The notes beneath the pieces are model-generated. The model was not told the origin of the DNA, searched no databases, and saw only the letters and a program-made list of their open reading frames with translations. From assembly GCA_030525685.1 (NCBI GenBank), contig JAUNEG010000004.1:12098-59353 (forward strand): a stretch of DNA of 47,256 nucleotides, in the 5' to 3' direction. Source of the DNA: Atopobiaceae bacterium (GTDB taxonomy: Bacteria; Actinomycetota; Coriobacteriia; Coriobacteriales; Atopobiaceae). Positions 40,308-47,256 of the stretch are shown piece by piece. Position 1 is the stretch's first letter. Every line of letters begins with the position of its first letter. Both the position numbers and the translations under genes were made by a program.

Positions 40308-41261
40308 CTAATCGCGCAGCTCGCGGCCGCAGAGCTCGAGAAAGACGTCGTTTAGGGTGGGCGGCTCGGACCACACGCGGCCGAGCTCGGCGCCCGTGGC
40401 CGCGAGCGCTTCGAGCACGTCGAGAAGGGCATGCGGGGTCGGGGCGCAGTCCACGCGCAGCTCGCCGCCCGCGTAGGAGACGCGGTTTACGCAGCTGAGC
40501 GCGCGCAGGGCGCAAAGCGTCTCCTCGGTGGGCGGCGCGAGCTCCGCCACGATCTTCTCGCCCACGTCGATGAGGCGCTTGAGCTCGTCGGGCGTGCCCT
40601 CGGCGTGCGAGCGCCCGGCGTCCATGATCATGACGCGCCCGCAAATCTGCTCGACCTCCTCCATGTAGTGGCTCGTGTAGACCACGGTGGCCCCCGCATC
40701 GCGCAGGCGGCAGATGCCGTCCAGGATGGCGTTTCTGCTCTGCGGGTCCACGGCGACGGTGGGCTCGTCGAGGAAGAGCAGCTCGGGCCGATGGGCGATG
40801 CCGCAGGCGATGTTGAGGCGGCGCAGGAGTCCGCCCGAGAGCTTGCGAGGCCTCTGGGGCGCGTGGTCGGCGAGGCCCACGAAGTCGAGCGCTTCGTCTA
40901 CCAGGCGGCGGCGCTCGTGGGCGTCCGTCACGTAGAGCGCGCAGAAGGCGTCCACGTTCTCTCGGACGGTGAGCTCGTCGAGTACGGCCAGCTGCTGCGG
41001 GACCACGCCGATGCGCCGCTTGAGGTCGTAGCGCGCGGGCGTCATGGGCTCGCCGAAGAGCTCGATGGTGCCGCGGTCGTAGGTGAGCAGCTGGAGCATG
41101 CAGTTGATGGCCGTGGTCTTGCCGCAGCCGTTGGGGCCCAGAAGACCAAATATCTCGCCGCCGGCGATGTGCAGGTCGAGGTGGTCGAGCGCGAGGGTTT
41201 CCCCGTAGCGCTTCACGAGCCCGGTGACGCCGACGATTTCGCGCGTGGGTGCTGCTGGCAT
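40308..41261 (-). CDS. ABC transporter ATP-binding protein (DrrA/CcmA-like)
   Basis: 317-residue ATPase for the two ABC-2 permeases. Walker A GPNGCGKTT (about 47), Q-loop VVPQQLAVL, signature LSGGLLRRL, Walker B LLFLDEPTVAVD, switch YTSHYMEE. The signature has Leu where Gln is usual (LSGGL), a known variation in drug-exporter ATPases. The C-terminal ~80 residues are a DrrA-type regulatory tail. Start ATG 41261 follows AAGGAGAG. It is divergent from the histidine kinase gene, the classic layout of an antibiotic- or bacitracin-sensing exporter with its own regulators. Confidence 0.92.
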   Translation of the reverse strand: MPAAPTREIVGVTGLVKRYGETLALDHLDLHIAGGEIFGLLGPNGCGKTTAINCMLQLLTYDRGTIELFGEPMTPARYDLKRRIGVVPQQLAVLDELTVRENVDAFCALYVTDAHERRRLVDEALDFVGLADHAPQRPRKLSGGLLRRLNIACGIAHRPELLFLDEPTVAVDPQSRNAILDGICRLRDAGATVVYTSHYMEEVEQICGRVMIMDAGRSHAEGTPDELKRLIDVGEKIVAELAPPTEETLCALRALSCVNRVSYAGGELRVDCAPTPHALLDVLEALAATGAELGRVWSEPPTLNDVFLELCGRELRD

Positions 41262-41417
41262 GGTCTCTCCTTCCGATCGTGGCCCCAGCCTACGGGAGGG
41301 CGCCCGCGGCGGGAAGTGAGTTTTGTCACGGGTCCGCGGGCGGTGGGGCGCCCTCTTGATGGGCACGCTCTGGCGGTGCCCGCCGCGTCACGGCTGTGCC
41401 CCTGCTAGAATCGCCGC

Positions 41418-42533
41418 ATGGAACGGATCGCAGACAAGCTCATCGTGCTCGCGTGCTGCGCGGTGCCGCTCGCCCTCCTGGGAACGTCCCCGGTGAGCGT
41501 GGGTGCGCTGCTCGTGGCGCTGGCCTGCGCGTTTCTTGCCGAGCTGCTGCCCGGGCGCGCTTCGGTGGCGCCGGCCGTCGCGTGCTGCCTCGTGGCGCTG
41601 GCCCTGCCCGTGGGAGCCGCCTTTGTCGCGCTGCCCGTCTACGATCTAGCCCGCCGCGCGCCCGGGCTTGCGGTCGCGGCTGCGGTGCCGCCGCTTGCTG
41701 GGCTCTGGCGGGGTGCGCTGGCGCCGGACGTTGCCGCCGCGGCACTCGGCGCCGGTGTCATCGCGGTCGTCCTCGCTCGTCGCACCGCTCGGACGCTCGC
41801 CGACCGCGCGGCAAACCTGCGCCAGGCAGACGACCTGCGCGAGCGCGAGCTCGCTCTCGAGGCGCGCAACCGCGATCTCCTGGACGCCCAGGACTACGAG
41901 GTGCGTCTGGCCACGCTCTCCGAGCGGGCGCGCATCGCCCGCGAGATTCACGACAACGTGGGCCACCTGCTCACGCGCGCCGTCGTGCAGGCGGAGGCGT
42001 ACCGCGTGGCGCACGCCGGGGAGCCGGTGGCCCAGGGCCTCGCGGCCGTGGCGGACACGGTGCGCGCGGCGCTCGACGAGGTGCGTGCGAGCGTGCATGA
42101 CCTGCGTGACGATGCGTGCGACCTCTCGGTGCAGGTGCGCTCCGTCGTGGAGCACGCCTGCGCGGGGACGCCGCTCGCGCCCTCGGTGCGTGTGGAGGCG
42201 GGGGAGGCCCCGGCCGCCGTGGCGAGCTGCCTCACGGCGGTCGTGCGCGAGGCCGTCTCCAACGTGCTGCGCCACGCAGACGCGCGCCACGTGAGCGTGG
42301 AGCTCGTGGAGCATCCCGCTCTCTGGCGGCTCACGGTGAGCGACGACGGGCGCGGGGGCGCCGGGCACGGCGACGGCTCCGGCATGGGGCTCGCCTCCAT
42401 GGAGGAGCGCGTGCGGGCGCTTGGCGGCACCTTCCGCGCCGGCCCCGGCGAGCGCGGCGGCTGGACCGTCTTCGCCAGCGTCCCGCGTGGAAAGGAGACC
42501 GTCACTTTTGCACGCTCGAGGGGAGAGGCATGA
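41418..42533 (+). CDS. Sensor histidine kinase, NarL/LiaS-type (HisKA_3)
   Basis: 371 residues. Four to five helices in residues 1-125, a coiled coil (about 130-170; DDLRERELALEARNRDLLDA), HisKA_3 H-box AREIHDNVGHLLTRAV (His about 178), then the HATPase_c N-box EAVSNVLRHADA and G-box GSGMGLASMEERV. The phosphate acceptor and ATP residues are intact. No Shine-Dalgarno is visible; TAGAAT sits 7 nt before the ATG, so translation may be leaderless. It is coupled to the response regulator by an ATGA overlap and faces the ABC exporter it probably controls. Confidence 0.9.
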   Translation: MERIADKLIVLACCAVPLALLGTSPVSVGALLVALACAFLAELLPGRASVAPAVACCLVALALPVGAAFVALPVYDLARRAPGLAVAAAVPPLAGLWRGALAPDVAAAALGAGVIAVVLARRTARTLADRAANLRQADDLRERELALEARNRDLLDAQDYEVRLATLSERARIAREIHDNVGHLLTRAVVQAEAYRVAHAGEPVAQGLAAVADTVRAALDEVRASVHDLRDDACDLSVQVRSVVEHACAGTPLAPSVRVEAGEAPAAVASCLTAVVREAVSNVLRHADARHVSVELVEHPALWRLTVSDDGRGGAGHGDGSGMGLASMEERVRALGGTFRAGPGERGGWTVFASVPRGKETVTFARSRGEA

Positions 42534-43186
42534 GGGTGGTCATCGCAGACGACGACGCCGTGGTGGTGGAGTCGCTCAGGATCGTGCTGGACGCGCAGCC
42601 GGACATCGAGGTCGCGGGCTGCGGGACGGACGGGGCCGACGCCGTGCGCTTGGCGGCGGAGGCCGCGCCCGACGTGGTCCTTCTCGACATCCAGATGCCC
42701 GGCATGGACGGCCTGGCCGCCGCCGGGCAGATCCTCGCCGCGTCGCAGCCGCCACGCGTGGTCTTTCTCACCACCTTCTCCGATGACGAGTACATCGTGC
42801 GGGCGCTCTCCCTGGGGGCGGCCGGCTACCTCATCAAGCAGGACGTGGCGGGCGTGGCGCCGGCGCTGCGCGCGGTCATGGCGGGACGGAGCGTCCTTGA
42901 GGGCGAGGTGCTCGAGCGCGCGGTCGCGCTCGGCGCGGGCGCCGCCGCCGGAGCGTCCGGCGCGACAGCCGAGAAGCCCAACCTCTCGTCAATCTTTCCG
43001 CAGCTCACGGACCGCGAGCGCGAGGTCGTGGCGCTCATCGCCGAGGGCCTCGACAACCGCGAGGTGGCCGCGGCCGCCTATATGGGCGAGGGCACCGTCC
43101 GCAACCACATCAGCTCGATCCTGGCCAAGCTGCACCTGCGCAATCGCACGCAGATTGCCGTGGCATACTGGAGGGCGCTCAGATGA
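42530..43186 (+). CDS. LuxR/NarL-family response regulator
   Basis: 218 residues. Receiver domain with the acidic pocket VVIADDDAV, phospho-acceptor Asp in VLLDIQMPGMDG (about 54), Thr in FLTTFSD and Lys in YLIKQD. The C-terminal HTH (about 155-215) has LTDREREVVALIAEGLDNRE and GTVRNHISSILAKLHLRNR, the LuxR signature. Start ATG overlaps the kinase stop. It most likely activates the divergent ABC-2 operon in response to the kinase. Confidence 0.93.
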   Translation: MRVVIADDDAVVVESLRIVLDAQPDIEVAGCGTDGADAVRLAAEAAPDVVLLDIQMPGMDGLAAAGQILAASQPPRVVFLTTFSDDEYIVRALSLGAAGYLIKQDVAGVAPALRAVMAGRSVLEGEVLERAVALGAGAAAGASGATAEKPNLSSIFPQLTDREREVVALIAEGLDNREVAAAAYMGEGTVRNHISSILAKLHLRNRTQIAVAYWRALR

Positions 43187-43217
43187 ACCCGTCCCCAATT
43201 ACCAGAGAGGGAGTGCA

Positions 43218-43888
43218 CTGAACGAGGGGAGCGGTTGGAAGGTCAAGCTCGCGTGCGTGTGGGGCGGCGAGCTGGTCTCCGTGCTCACGAGCTCCATCCT
43301 GCAGATGGGCCTCGTCTGGCACATCACGCTCACCACGAACTCGGCGAGCATGCTCTCGCTGGCGTCCCTCGCGGGCTTTCTGCCGCTCGCGCTCTTTGGC
43401 ACCTTCGCGGGGGCCATCGTGGACCGCCTGCCGCTCAGGGTCACGCTCGTGGGGCCGACCTCTTCATAGCCGCGGTGAGCGCCGTCGTGGCCGCGGTCTC
43501 GCTCACGGGGGCGCTGCCCGTGTGGGTGGTCATGGCCGCGCTCTTCGTGCGCGCCATCGGCAGCTCCCTGCACACGCCGGCCTTCCAGGTGCTCACGCCG
43601 CTCGTGGCGCCTGCCGAGCACCTCACGCGCCTCGCTGGCGTGACGCAGGCGGTGCAGTCCGGCGGCTCCATCCTCGGCACGGCCATCGCGGCGGTGATCT
43701 ACCCGCTCTGGGGCCTCACGGCCATGATCGCGCTGGATGTGGTGGGTGCGCTCTCCGTCTCGGCGGCGGTGCTCGCGGTGCGGCTCGACGTGGGCGCGCC
43801 GGAGTGGTTCTTCGGCTCTGGCGGCGCGATGGTCCTTCTCGCCTGCGTGACCTGGGCGATCCCCGCCATCCGGGATGTGGAGCGATAG
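43218..43888 (+). pseudogene. Major facilitator superfamily transporter, start lost, frameshifted, centre deleted
   Basis: The first helices (KVKLACVWGGELVSVLTSSI; FLPLALFGTFAGAIVDRLPL) read in one frame and the rest (DLFIAAVSAVVAAVSLTGAL; THPAF-like RAIGSSLHTPAFQVLTPL) in another. They join at a GGGG run (43451-43454), where one more G would restore the frame. The natural start position now reads CTG (43218), although a GAGGGAG ribosome site is in place. After helix 6 the protein jumps to a C-terminal tail (EWFFGSGGAMVLLACVTWAI), so the last six helices are missing. Three independent lesions show it is dead. Confidence 0.78.
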
Positions 43889-43910
43889 CCCCTTGTGGCG
43901 TCGTAGTCAC

Positions 43911-44033
43911 CGAGTCTGTACTTTTTTGGGCATCCAGCGAGTACAGACTCGGCGAACGCTCGGGAATTCGCAGGTAGAGCGCCTGTCCATCGAGTCTGTA
44001 TTCGTGTCAGACGCGAAAAACTACAGACTCGAT
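43911..44033. repeat. Double-hairpin palindromic element D
   Basis: Two hairpins built from the same word flank a GCAGGTAGA core (43970-43978). Hairpin 1: CGAGTCTGTAC (43911-43921) with GTACAGACTCG (43941-43951). Hairpin 2: ATCGAGTCTGTA (43989-44000) with TACAGACTCGAT (44022-44033). The arms could therefore also pair across the core. Located between the dead MFS gene and the convergent TipAS gene. Confidence 0.8.
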
Positions 44034-44070
44034 GAACACGGGGCTCGGAGCCGCTATCCAACCTCTCGCA

Positions 44071-44484
44071 TTACGTGTGGGCGACGATGGCGTCGTGGAG
44101 CCACTGGGCACAGCCAGGCAGCTCGCGGTCGTAGTAGCTGCGGAAACGATCGTCGGCGACGTACATCTCGGCGAGACCTCGATGCGCCTCGGGCGTGTAG
44201 CTCGGCCAGGTGAACCCGAGCCACTCGCGATGGAGCTCGCAGATGCGTGCGCCCGTCTCGCTCGAGGGGTGGTATCCCCTGCGCACGGCTTCGGTCAGCT
44301 CCTCGACGATCTGCTCGCCGAGCTTCTGCCAATACCGGCACTCTTGCTCGCTCATGCCCATGAACCTGCGGTTGCTGGCGTCGACCGCACTGTCCCCGTA
44401 GCGCCTGCGCGCCTCCGCGCCAAAGCGCCACTCGTTCTCCTCGACGGCTGCCCGCATGAGGCTCTCAAAGGATTCGTCACTCAT
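44071..44484 (-). CDS. TipAS antibiotic-recognition domain protein
   Basis: 137 residues, the TipAS ligand-binding domain without the MerR HTH. Family pattern: EENEWRFGAEARRRYGDSAV, MSEQECRYWQKLGEQIVEEL, HREWLGFTWPSYTPEAHRGL, YVADDRFRSYYDRELPGCAQ. In TipA this globin-like fold binds thiopeptide antibiotics covalently. A free-standing form may sequester a drug or sense an unknown ligand. Start at 44484 overlaps the stop of the DUF1810 gene by 8 nt, so it is translationally coupled to it. Confidence 0.87.
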   Translation of the reverse strand: MSDESFESLMRAAVEENEWRFGAEARRRYGDSAVDASNRRFMGMSEQECRYWQKLGEQIVEELTEAVRRGYHPSSETGARICELHREWLGFTWPSYTPEAHRGLAEMYVADDRFRSYYDRELPGCAQWLHDAIVAHT

Positions 44485-44923
44485 GGCCACGCCCCCATGC
44501 CTCGCTAACGATTCGCAGCGTGAGCTCGTCGCGGCTGCCGCCGTAGTACTTGTCCAGCACGGCACCGAAGACGGGGTCCGCGCCCGTGAGCTCGAAGAGC
44601 GTCATCGACGAGCGGACCTTGAGCGCATCGATGTCCCCGAGGACGGCCGCGGGGTCGCTCCCGGGCAGAGCGAGAAGGGCGCGCGAGATCTCGAGCAGGC
44701 GTGCCCTGAGCAGGGAATGGTTGACGTATGCGTCAAGCTCCTCACGGTTGGCGATGCCGTATCGCTCAGCCATGGGGCTGCGCCCGAGCCCGCGCGCCTG
44801 CGGAAAGACAAACCAAATCCAGTGGCTCCGCTTGCGCCCCGCACGGATTTCGGCGAGCGCCTGCTCGTAGACGCCGCCGTCCTGCGCTCGGACAAAGCGC
44901 TCGATGTCAAAGCCGGTGGTCAT
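44477..44923 (-). CDS. DUF1810 family protein
   Basis: 148-residue soluble protein. Family features are plain: FDIERFVRAQDGGVYEQALA, RSHWIWFVFPQARGLGRSPM, YGIANREELDAYVNHSLLRA, MTLFELTGADPVFGAVLDKY. Function unknown; bacterial and fungal homologues resemble calpastatin-like annotations without evidence. Start ATG 44923 follows GAGAGGAG. The frame is open far upstream only because it runs through the neighbouring broken genes. It is cotranscribed with the TipAS gene. Confidence 0.88.
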   Translation of the reverse strand: MTTGFDIERFVRAQDGGVYEQALAEIRAGRKRSHWIWFVFPQARGLGRSPMAERYGIANREELDAYVNHSLLRARLLEISRALLALPGSDPAAVLGDIDALKVRSSMTLFELTGADPVFGAVLDKYYGGSRDELTLRIVSEAWGRGHE

Positions 44924-44986
44924 GTGCCGCTCCTCTCGTTTGTCAGATAATAGACCCGCCTCCTGCCGAGAAGAGCGGGGAACCGC

Positions 44987-45205
44987 ATGTCCTACTGCGA
45001 CTGGGACACCACCGACGAGCTCTGCCTGCGCTACCACGACGAGGAGTGGGGCGTGCCCCTGCACGACGACCGCGGGCAGTTCGAGTTCCTCTCGCTCGAG
45101 GTCATGCAGTGCGGGCTCAACTGGACCATGATGCTGCACAGGCGCGAGGTGTTCCGCTCGTGCTTCGCGGGCTTCGACTTTGACGCCGTGGCGGCGTTCG
45201 GCATC
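44987..45205 (+). pseudogene. tag: 3-methyladenine DNA glycosylase I, C-terminal half deleted
   Basis: The N-terminus matches Tag: MSYCDWDTTDELCLRYHDEE followed by WGVPLHDDRGQFEFLSLEV, with Cys4 and His17 of the zinc site and the base-pocket segment MQCGLNWTMMLHRREVFR. After FDFDAVAAF the similarity stops at about 45200; the rest of the open frame (to 45517) is the antisense of the prolyl-tRNA editing gene. About 110 residues, including the other two zinc ligands, are gone. The start and its upstream GAGAAGAGCGGGGA region remain. Confidence 0.8.
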
Positions 45206-45574
45206 GACGAGCGCCTGGTCGAGCACGACCTCCACGCGCAGCTCGGCGTCGTTCAGCGCGCCGAGCGGCGTGACGGCGCCCGGCACCAGGTCGAGCAGCG
45301 CGCGCAGGTCCTTCTCGCTCGCAAACGAGAGCCGCCGCGAGCCCAGGTGCTCCCGGATCTCTCGCAGCGAGACGTTCTTCTCGTCCGGAAGGCAGACGAG
45401 GTAGTACGCGCGGCGCTTGTCGTCCCGCAGGAAGAGGTTCTTGGCACCGAGCTCGCGATGGGGGATGCCCGCGGCCACGGCCTCCGCGACGGTGTAGACC
45501 GCCACGTGCTCGTATAGCTCGTAGGCAATCCCCTCACGGTCGAGCAGCCCCAGCGTCTCGGCTTTTCCGTACAT
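45203..45574 (-). pseudogene. YbaK/ProX-type aminoacyl-tRNA deacylase, C-terminus deleted
   Basis: From a good start (45574, GGGAGG upstream) it encodes about 124 residues of a prolyl-tRNA editing domain protein: YELYEHVAVYTVAEAVAAGI, LGAKNLFLRDDKRRAYYLVC, LVPGAVTPLGALNDAELRVE. The last ~40 residues of the family are missing; the frame continues as antisense of tag and into the DUF1810 gene. The editing pocket (GAKNLFL, PGAVTPLG) is present but the fold is incomplete. The break coincides with that of tag. Confidence 0.78.
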
Positions 45575-45631
45575 GTTGGCCTCCCGCGATAGCGCTACCA
45601 TGTGGCCAGGCACACGGCGTCAGGAGGTAGT

Positions 45632-47125
45632 ATGGCAGACGAGCAGAGCGCCCAGCAGCAGACAGCCCAGACGACGGACGAGGTAATCACGGCCCCGGCC
45701 GAGAAGCGCCTGGACCTCCCGGAGGCGGCACGTAAGGACCTCACGTGGGAGGCGGACGGCCAGCGCATCGACTACACCGCCACGGCCGCCCATCTTGACG
45801 TCCGCACGGACACCGGCGCGCTGATCGGCAAGATGTTCAGCCTCTCCTACGTGGCCAAGCCCGAGGGCGAGAAGGGCGCCCGCCCCGTGACCTTCTGCCA
45901 CAACGGCGGCCCGGGCAGCTCGTCGGTCCCCGTGAACCTCGGCGGCATCGGCCCGCGCCGCGTGGCCACGGACGGCACCGCGCACCTCTCGCTGCCCGCG
46001 CGCGTGGAGGACAACCCCCACACGCTGCTGCGCCAGAGCGACCTCGTCTTCCTGGACGCGCTCGGAACCGGCTACTCGGCCATCGCCGAGGGCGTGGACC
46101 CCAAGACCGTCTGGGGCGTGGACGGCGACGCGGACGCCTTCGCCCGCGCGATCGTCGCGTGGCTCACGGCCAACCACCGCTGGGGCTCGCCGGTCTACCT
46201 CTTCGGCGAGTCGTACGGCACGATTCGCAACGCCGTCCTCATGCGCGTGCTGGGCGAGAAGAACGTGCCCGTCCGCGGCGTCGTCATGCTCTCCGCGATC
46301 TTCGACTGGGTGCAGACCCTGCCCGGCGAGGACCTCTACTACCTGGGCATGCTGCCCACCTTCGCCGCGACGGCCCGCTACTTCGGCCGCGCCGGCAAGG
46401 GCGCCGACGAGGTCCAGTGGTTCGAGGACGCGATGGACTTCACCGAGCGCGTCTACGCCCCGGCGCTGCTGCGCGGCGACCGCCTGCCCGCGCGCGAGAA
46501 GACCTCCGTGGCGCGGCGCATCTCCAAGCTGATCGGCCTTCCCGCCGAGCAGATCGAGCGCTGCAACCTGCGCGTGGACCTCGACACCTTCCGCCGCAGC
46601 CTGCTCGCCGACGAAGGCCTGGTCACCGGTCGCCTGGACATGCGCTTCACCTCGGCCGCACCGCTGCCGGTCCAGGGCTCCACGGCCTTCTTCGCCGCGG
46701 AGGACCCGGCCGACGACGCGGTGGAGAGCGTCTGGCACGCCGCCTTCCGCGCGCACCTCGACGAGATCGGCTTTGCCGGCGCGCCCACCTACCTCGTGAG
46801 CAACTACAGCAAGGTGGGCGTGGCCTGGAACTGGACGCACGAGGAGCCCGGCACGGAGGAGCCCGCCACCGCGCCCAACGTCACCTACGACATCGCCGTG
46901 GCCATGAAGCGCAACCCCACGATGCGCCTGCTCATCCTCGGTGGCCGTTACGACGCGGCGACCACCTACTGGAACGTGGTGCACGACATGTCCTGTCTGT
47001 TCCTGCCGCCCGCACTCAAGGAGCGCATGAGCTATAGGCTCTACGGCTGCGGCCACATGGCCTACGTCGACGTGCCCACGCTCGAGGCGATGGGCGCCGA
47101 CCTCGCGGAGTTCTACACGCTCTGA
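45632..47125 (+). CDS. S10 family serine carboxypeptidase
   Basis: 497 residues, alpha/beta hydrolase fold. Catalytic triad: Ser in FGESYGT (about 196), Asp in LGGRYDAATT and His in CGHMAYVD near the C-terminus; the oxyanion segment is NGGPGSSS (about 92). No signal peptide is seen, so it is probably cytoplasmic, unlike fungal and plant homologues. It would cleave C-terminal residues from peptides. Start ATG 45632 follows CAGGAGG. It stands alone between the broken proX gene and palindromic element B. Confidence 0.92.
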   Translation: MADEQSAQQQTAQTTDEVITAPAEKRLDLPEAARKDLTWEADGQRIDYTATAAHLDVRTDTGALIGKMFSLSYVAKPEGEKGARPVTFCHNGGPGSSSVPVNLGGIGPRRVATDGTAHLSLPARVEDNPHTLLRQSDLVFLDALGTGYSAIAEGVDPKTVWGVDGDADAFARAIVAWLTANHRWGSPVYLFGESYGTIRNAVLMRVLGEKNVPVRGVVMLSAIFDWVQTLPGEDLYYLGMLPTFAATARYFGRAGKGADEVQWFEDAMDFTERVYAPALLRGDRLPAREKTSVARRISKLIGLPAEQIERCNLRVDLDTFRRSLLADEGLVTGRLDMRFTSAAPLPVQGSTAFFAAEDPADDAVESVWHAAFRAHLDEIGFAGAPTYLVSNYSKVGVAWNWTHEEPGTEEPATAPNVTYDIAVAMKRNPTMRLLILGGRYDAATTYWNVVHDMSCLFLPPALKERMSYRLYGCGHMAYVDVPTLEAMGADLAEFYTL

Positions 47126-47131
47126 CGCATA

Positions 47132-47256
47132 GGGTATGTGCACACTTGAAAGGTTGATACTGGTCGAAGCAACCAATCTACCTGGGCAAATGCAGAGAAG
47201 GACGTAGTATTAAAAGTTGAATTGTGTACATACCCTGCGGGGCGGTGTACATACCC
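47132..47256. repeat. Intergenic palindromic element B (second copy of the A type)
   Basis: GGGTATGTGCAC (47132-47143) pairs with GTGTACATACCC (47224-47235), and the same right arm is repeated 21 bp later (47245-47256, at the window end). Interior: CAGGTA core on the minus strand (47180-47185) and GAGAAGGACG (47196). Arm order and spacing match element A at 9562-9687 almost exactly, while the interior has diverged. Confidence 0.8.

Noticed and set aside
44477..45613. A single 378-residue protein joining prolyl-tRNA editing and DUF1810 domains
   Set aside because: The middle is antisense of tag and the DUF1810 part has its own start with GAGAGGAG, so this is a deletion-created readthrough rather than a designed fusion.

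Overview
The window looks like a chromosomal segment of a high-GC Gram-positive anaerobe of the class Coriobacteriia, most likely Atopobiaceae (Olsenella-like). This is inferred from the strong GC bias at third codon positions, the gene families present and the protein style, not from a marker gene. No rRNA, tRNA or CRISPR array was seen.

Layout. 1-9.4 kb is core genome: a class A penicillin-binding protein, tyrosyl-tRNA synthetase, a large U32 peptidase-family protein, a NifU-like protein, Lgt, a CmpB-type membrane protein and a divergent helix-turn-helix regulator. 10.3-14.9 kb is an apparent operon of a CydDC-like ABC pair, a YgbA-like (nitric-oxide-linked) protein, a YbaN/DUF454 membrane protein and a Cys-rich/HMA metal-binding protein. 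It is followed by a peroxiredoxin and an AhpF-like reductase, so 10-17.5 kb reads as a redox and nitrosative/oxidative-stress block. 17.6-26.2 kb is accessory: an XRE membrane regulator with an in-frame stop, two of the three DUF4143 AAA ATPases, an AbiE toxin-antitoxin pair, IS481 remnants, an AT-rich lipoprotein gene and a series of gene fragments, including an in-frame chimera of thioredoxin reductase and alpha/beta hydrolase pieces. 26.4-32.4 kb looks like an iron or siderophore module: flavodoxin, DUF3793, a YbtPQ-like ABC pair and a divergent AraC regulator. A third DUF4143 ATPase follows. 34-36.9 kb holds a lipoprotein, PrfC and a small membrane protein. 37-43.2 kb holds a decayed Fic gene, an ABC-2 exporter and a divergent NarL-type two-component system. 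43.2-47.3 kb has a broken MFS gene, TipAS and DUF1810 genes, a tail-to-tail deletion that removed the 3' ends of tag and a prolyl-tRNA editing gene, and an S10 carboxypeptidase.

Two signals are not explained by genes. First, the 9-mers GAGAAGGAC/GAGAAGAAC and their complements occur roughly 40 times by eye, in genes and between genes, at a density like that of DNA-uptake or Chi-type motifs. Second, at least six intergenic palindromic elements lie between genes. Each has its own private inverted repeat and most carry a GCAGGTA core, often near the 9-mer. A separate family of short REP-like hairpins sits at gene ends. These repeats are the best candidates for something undescribed.
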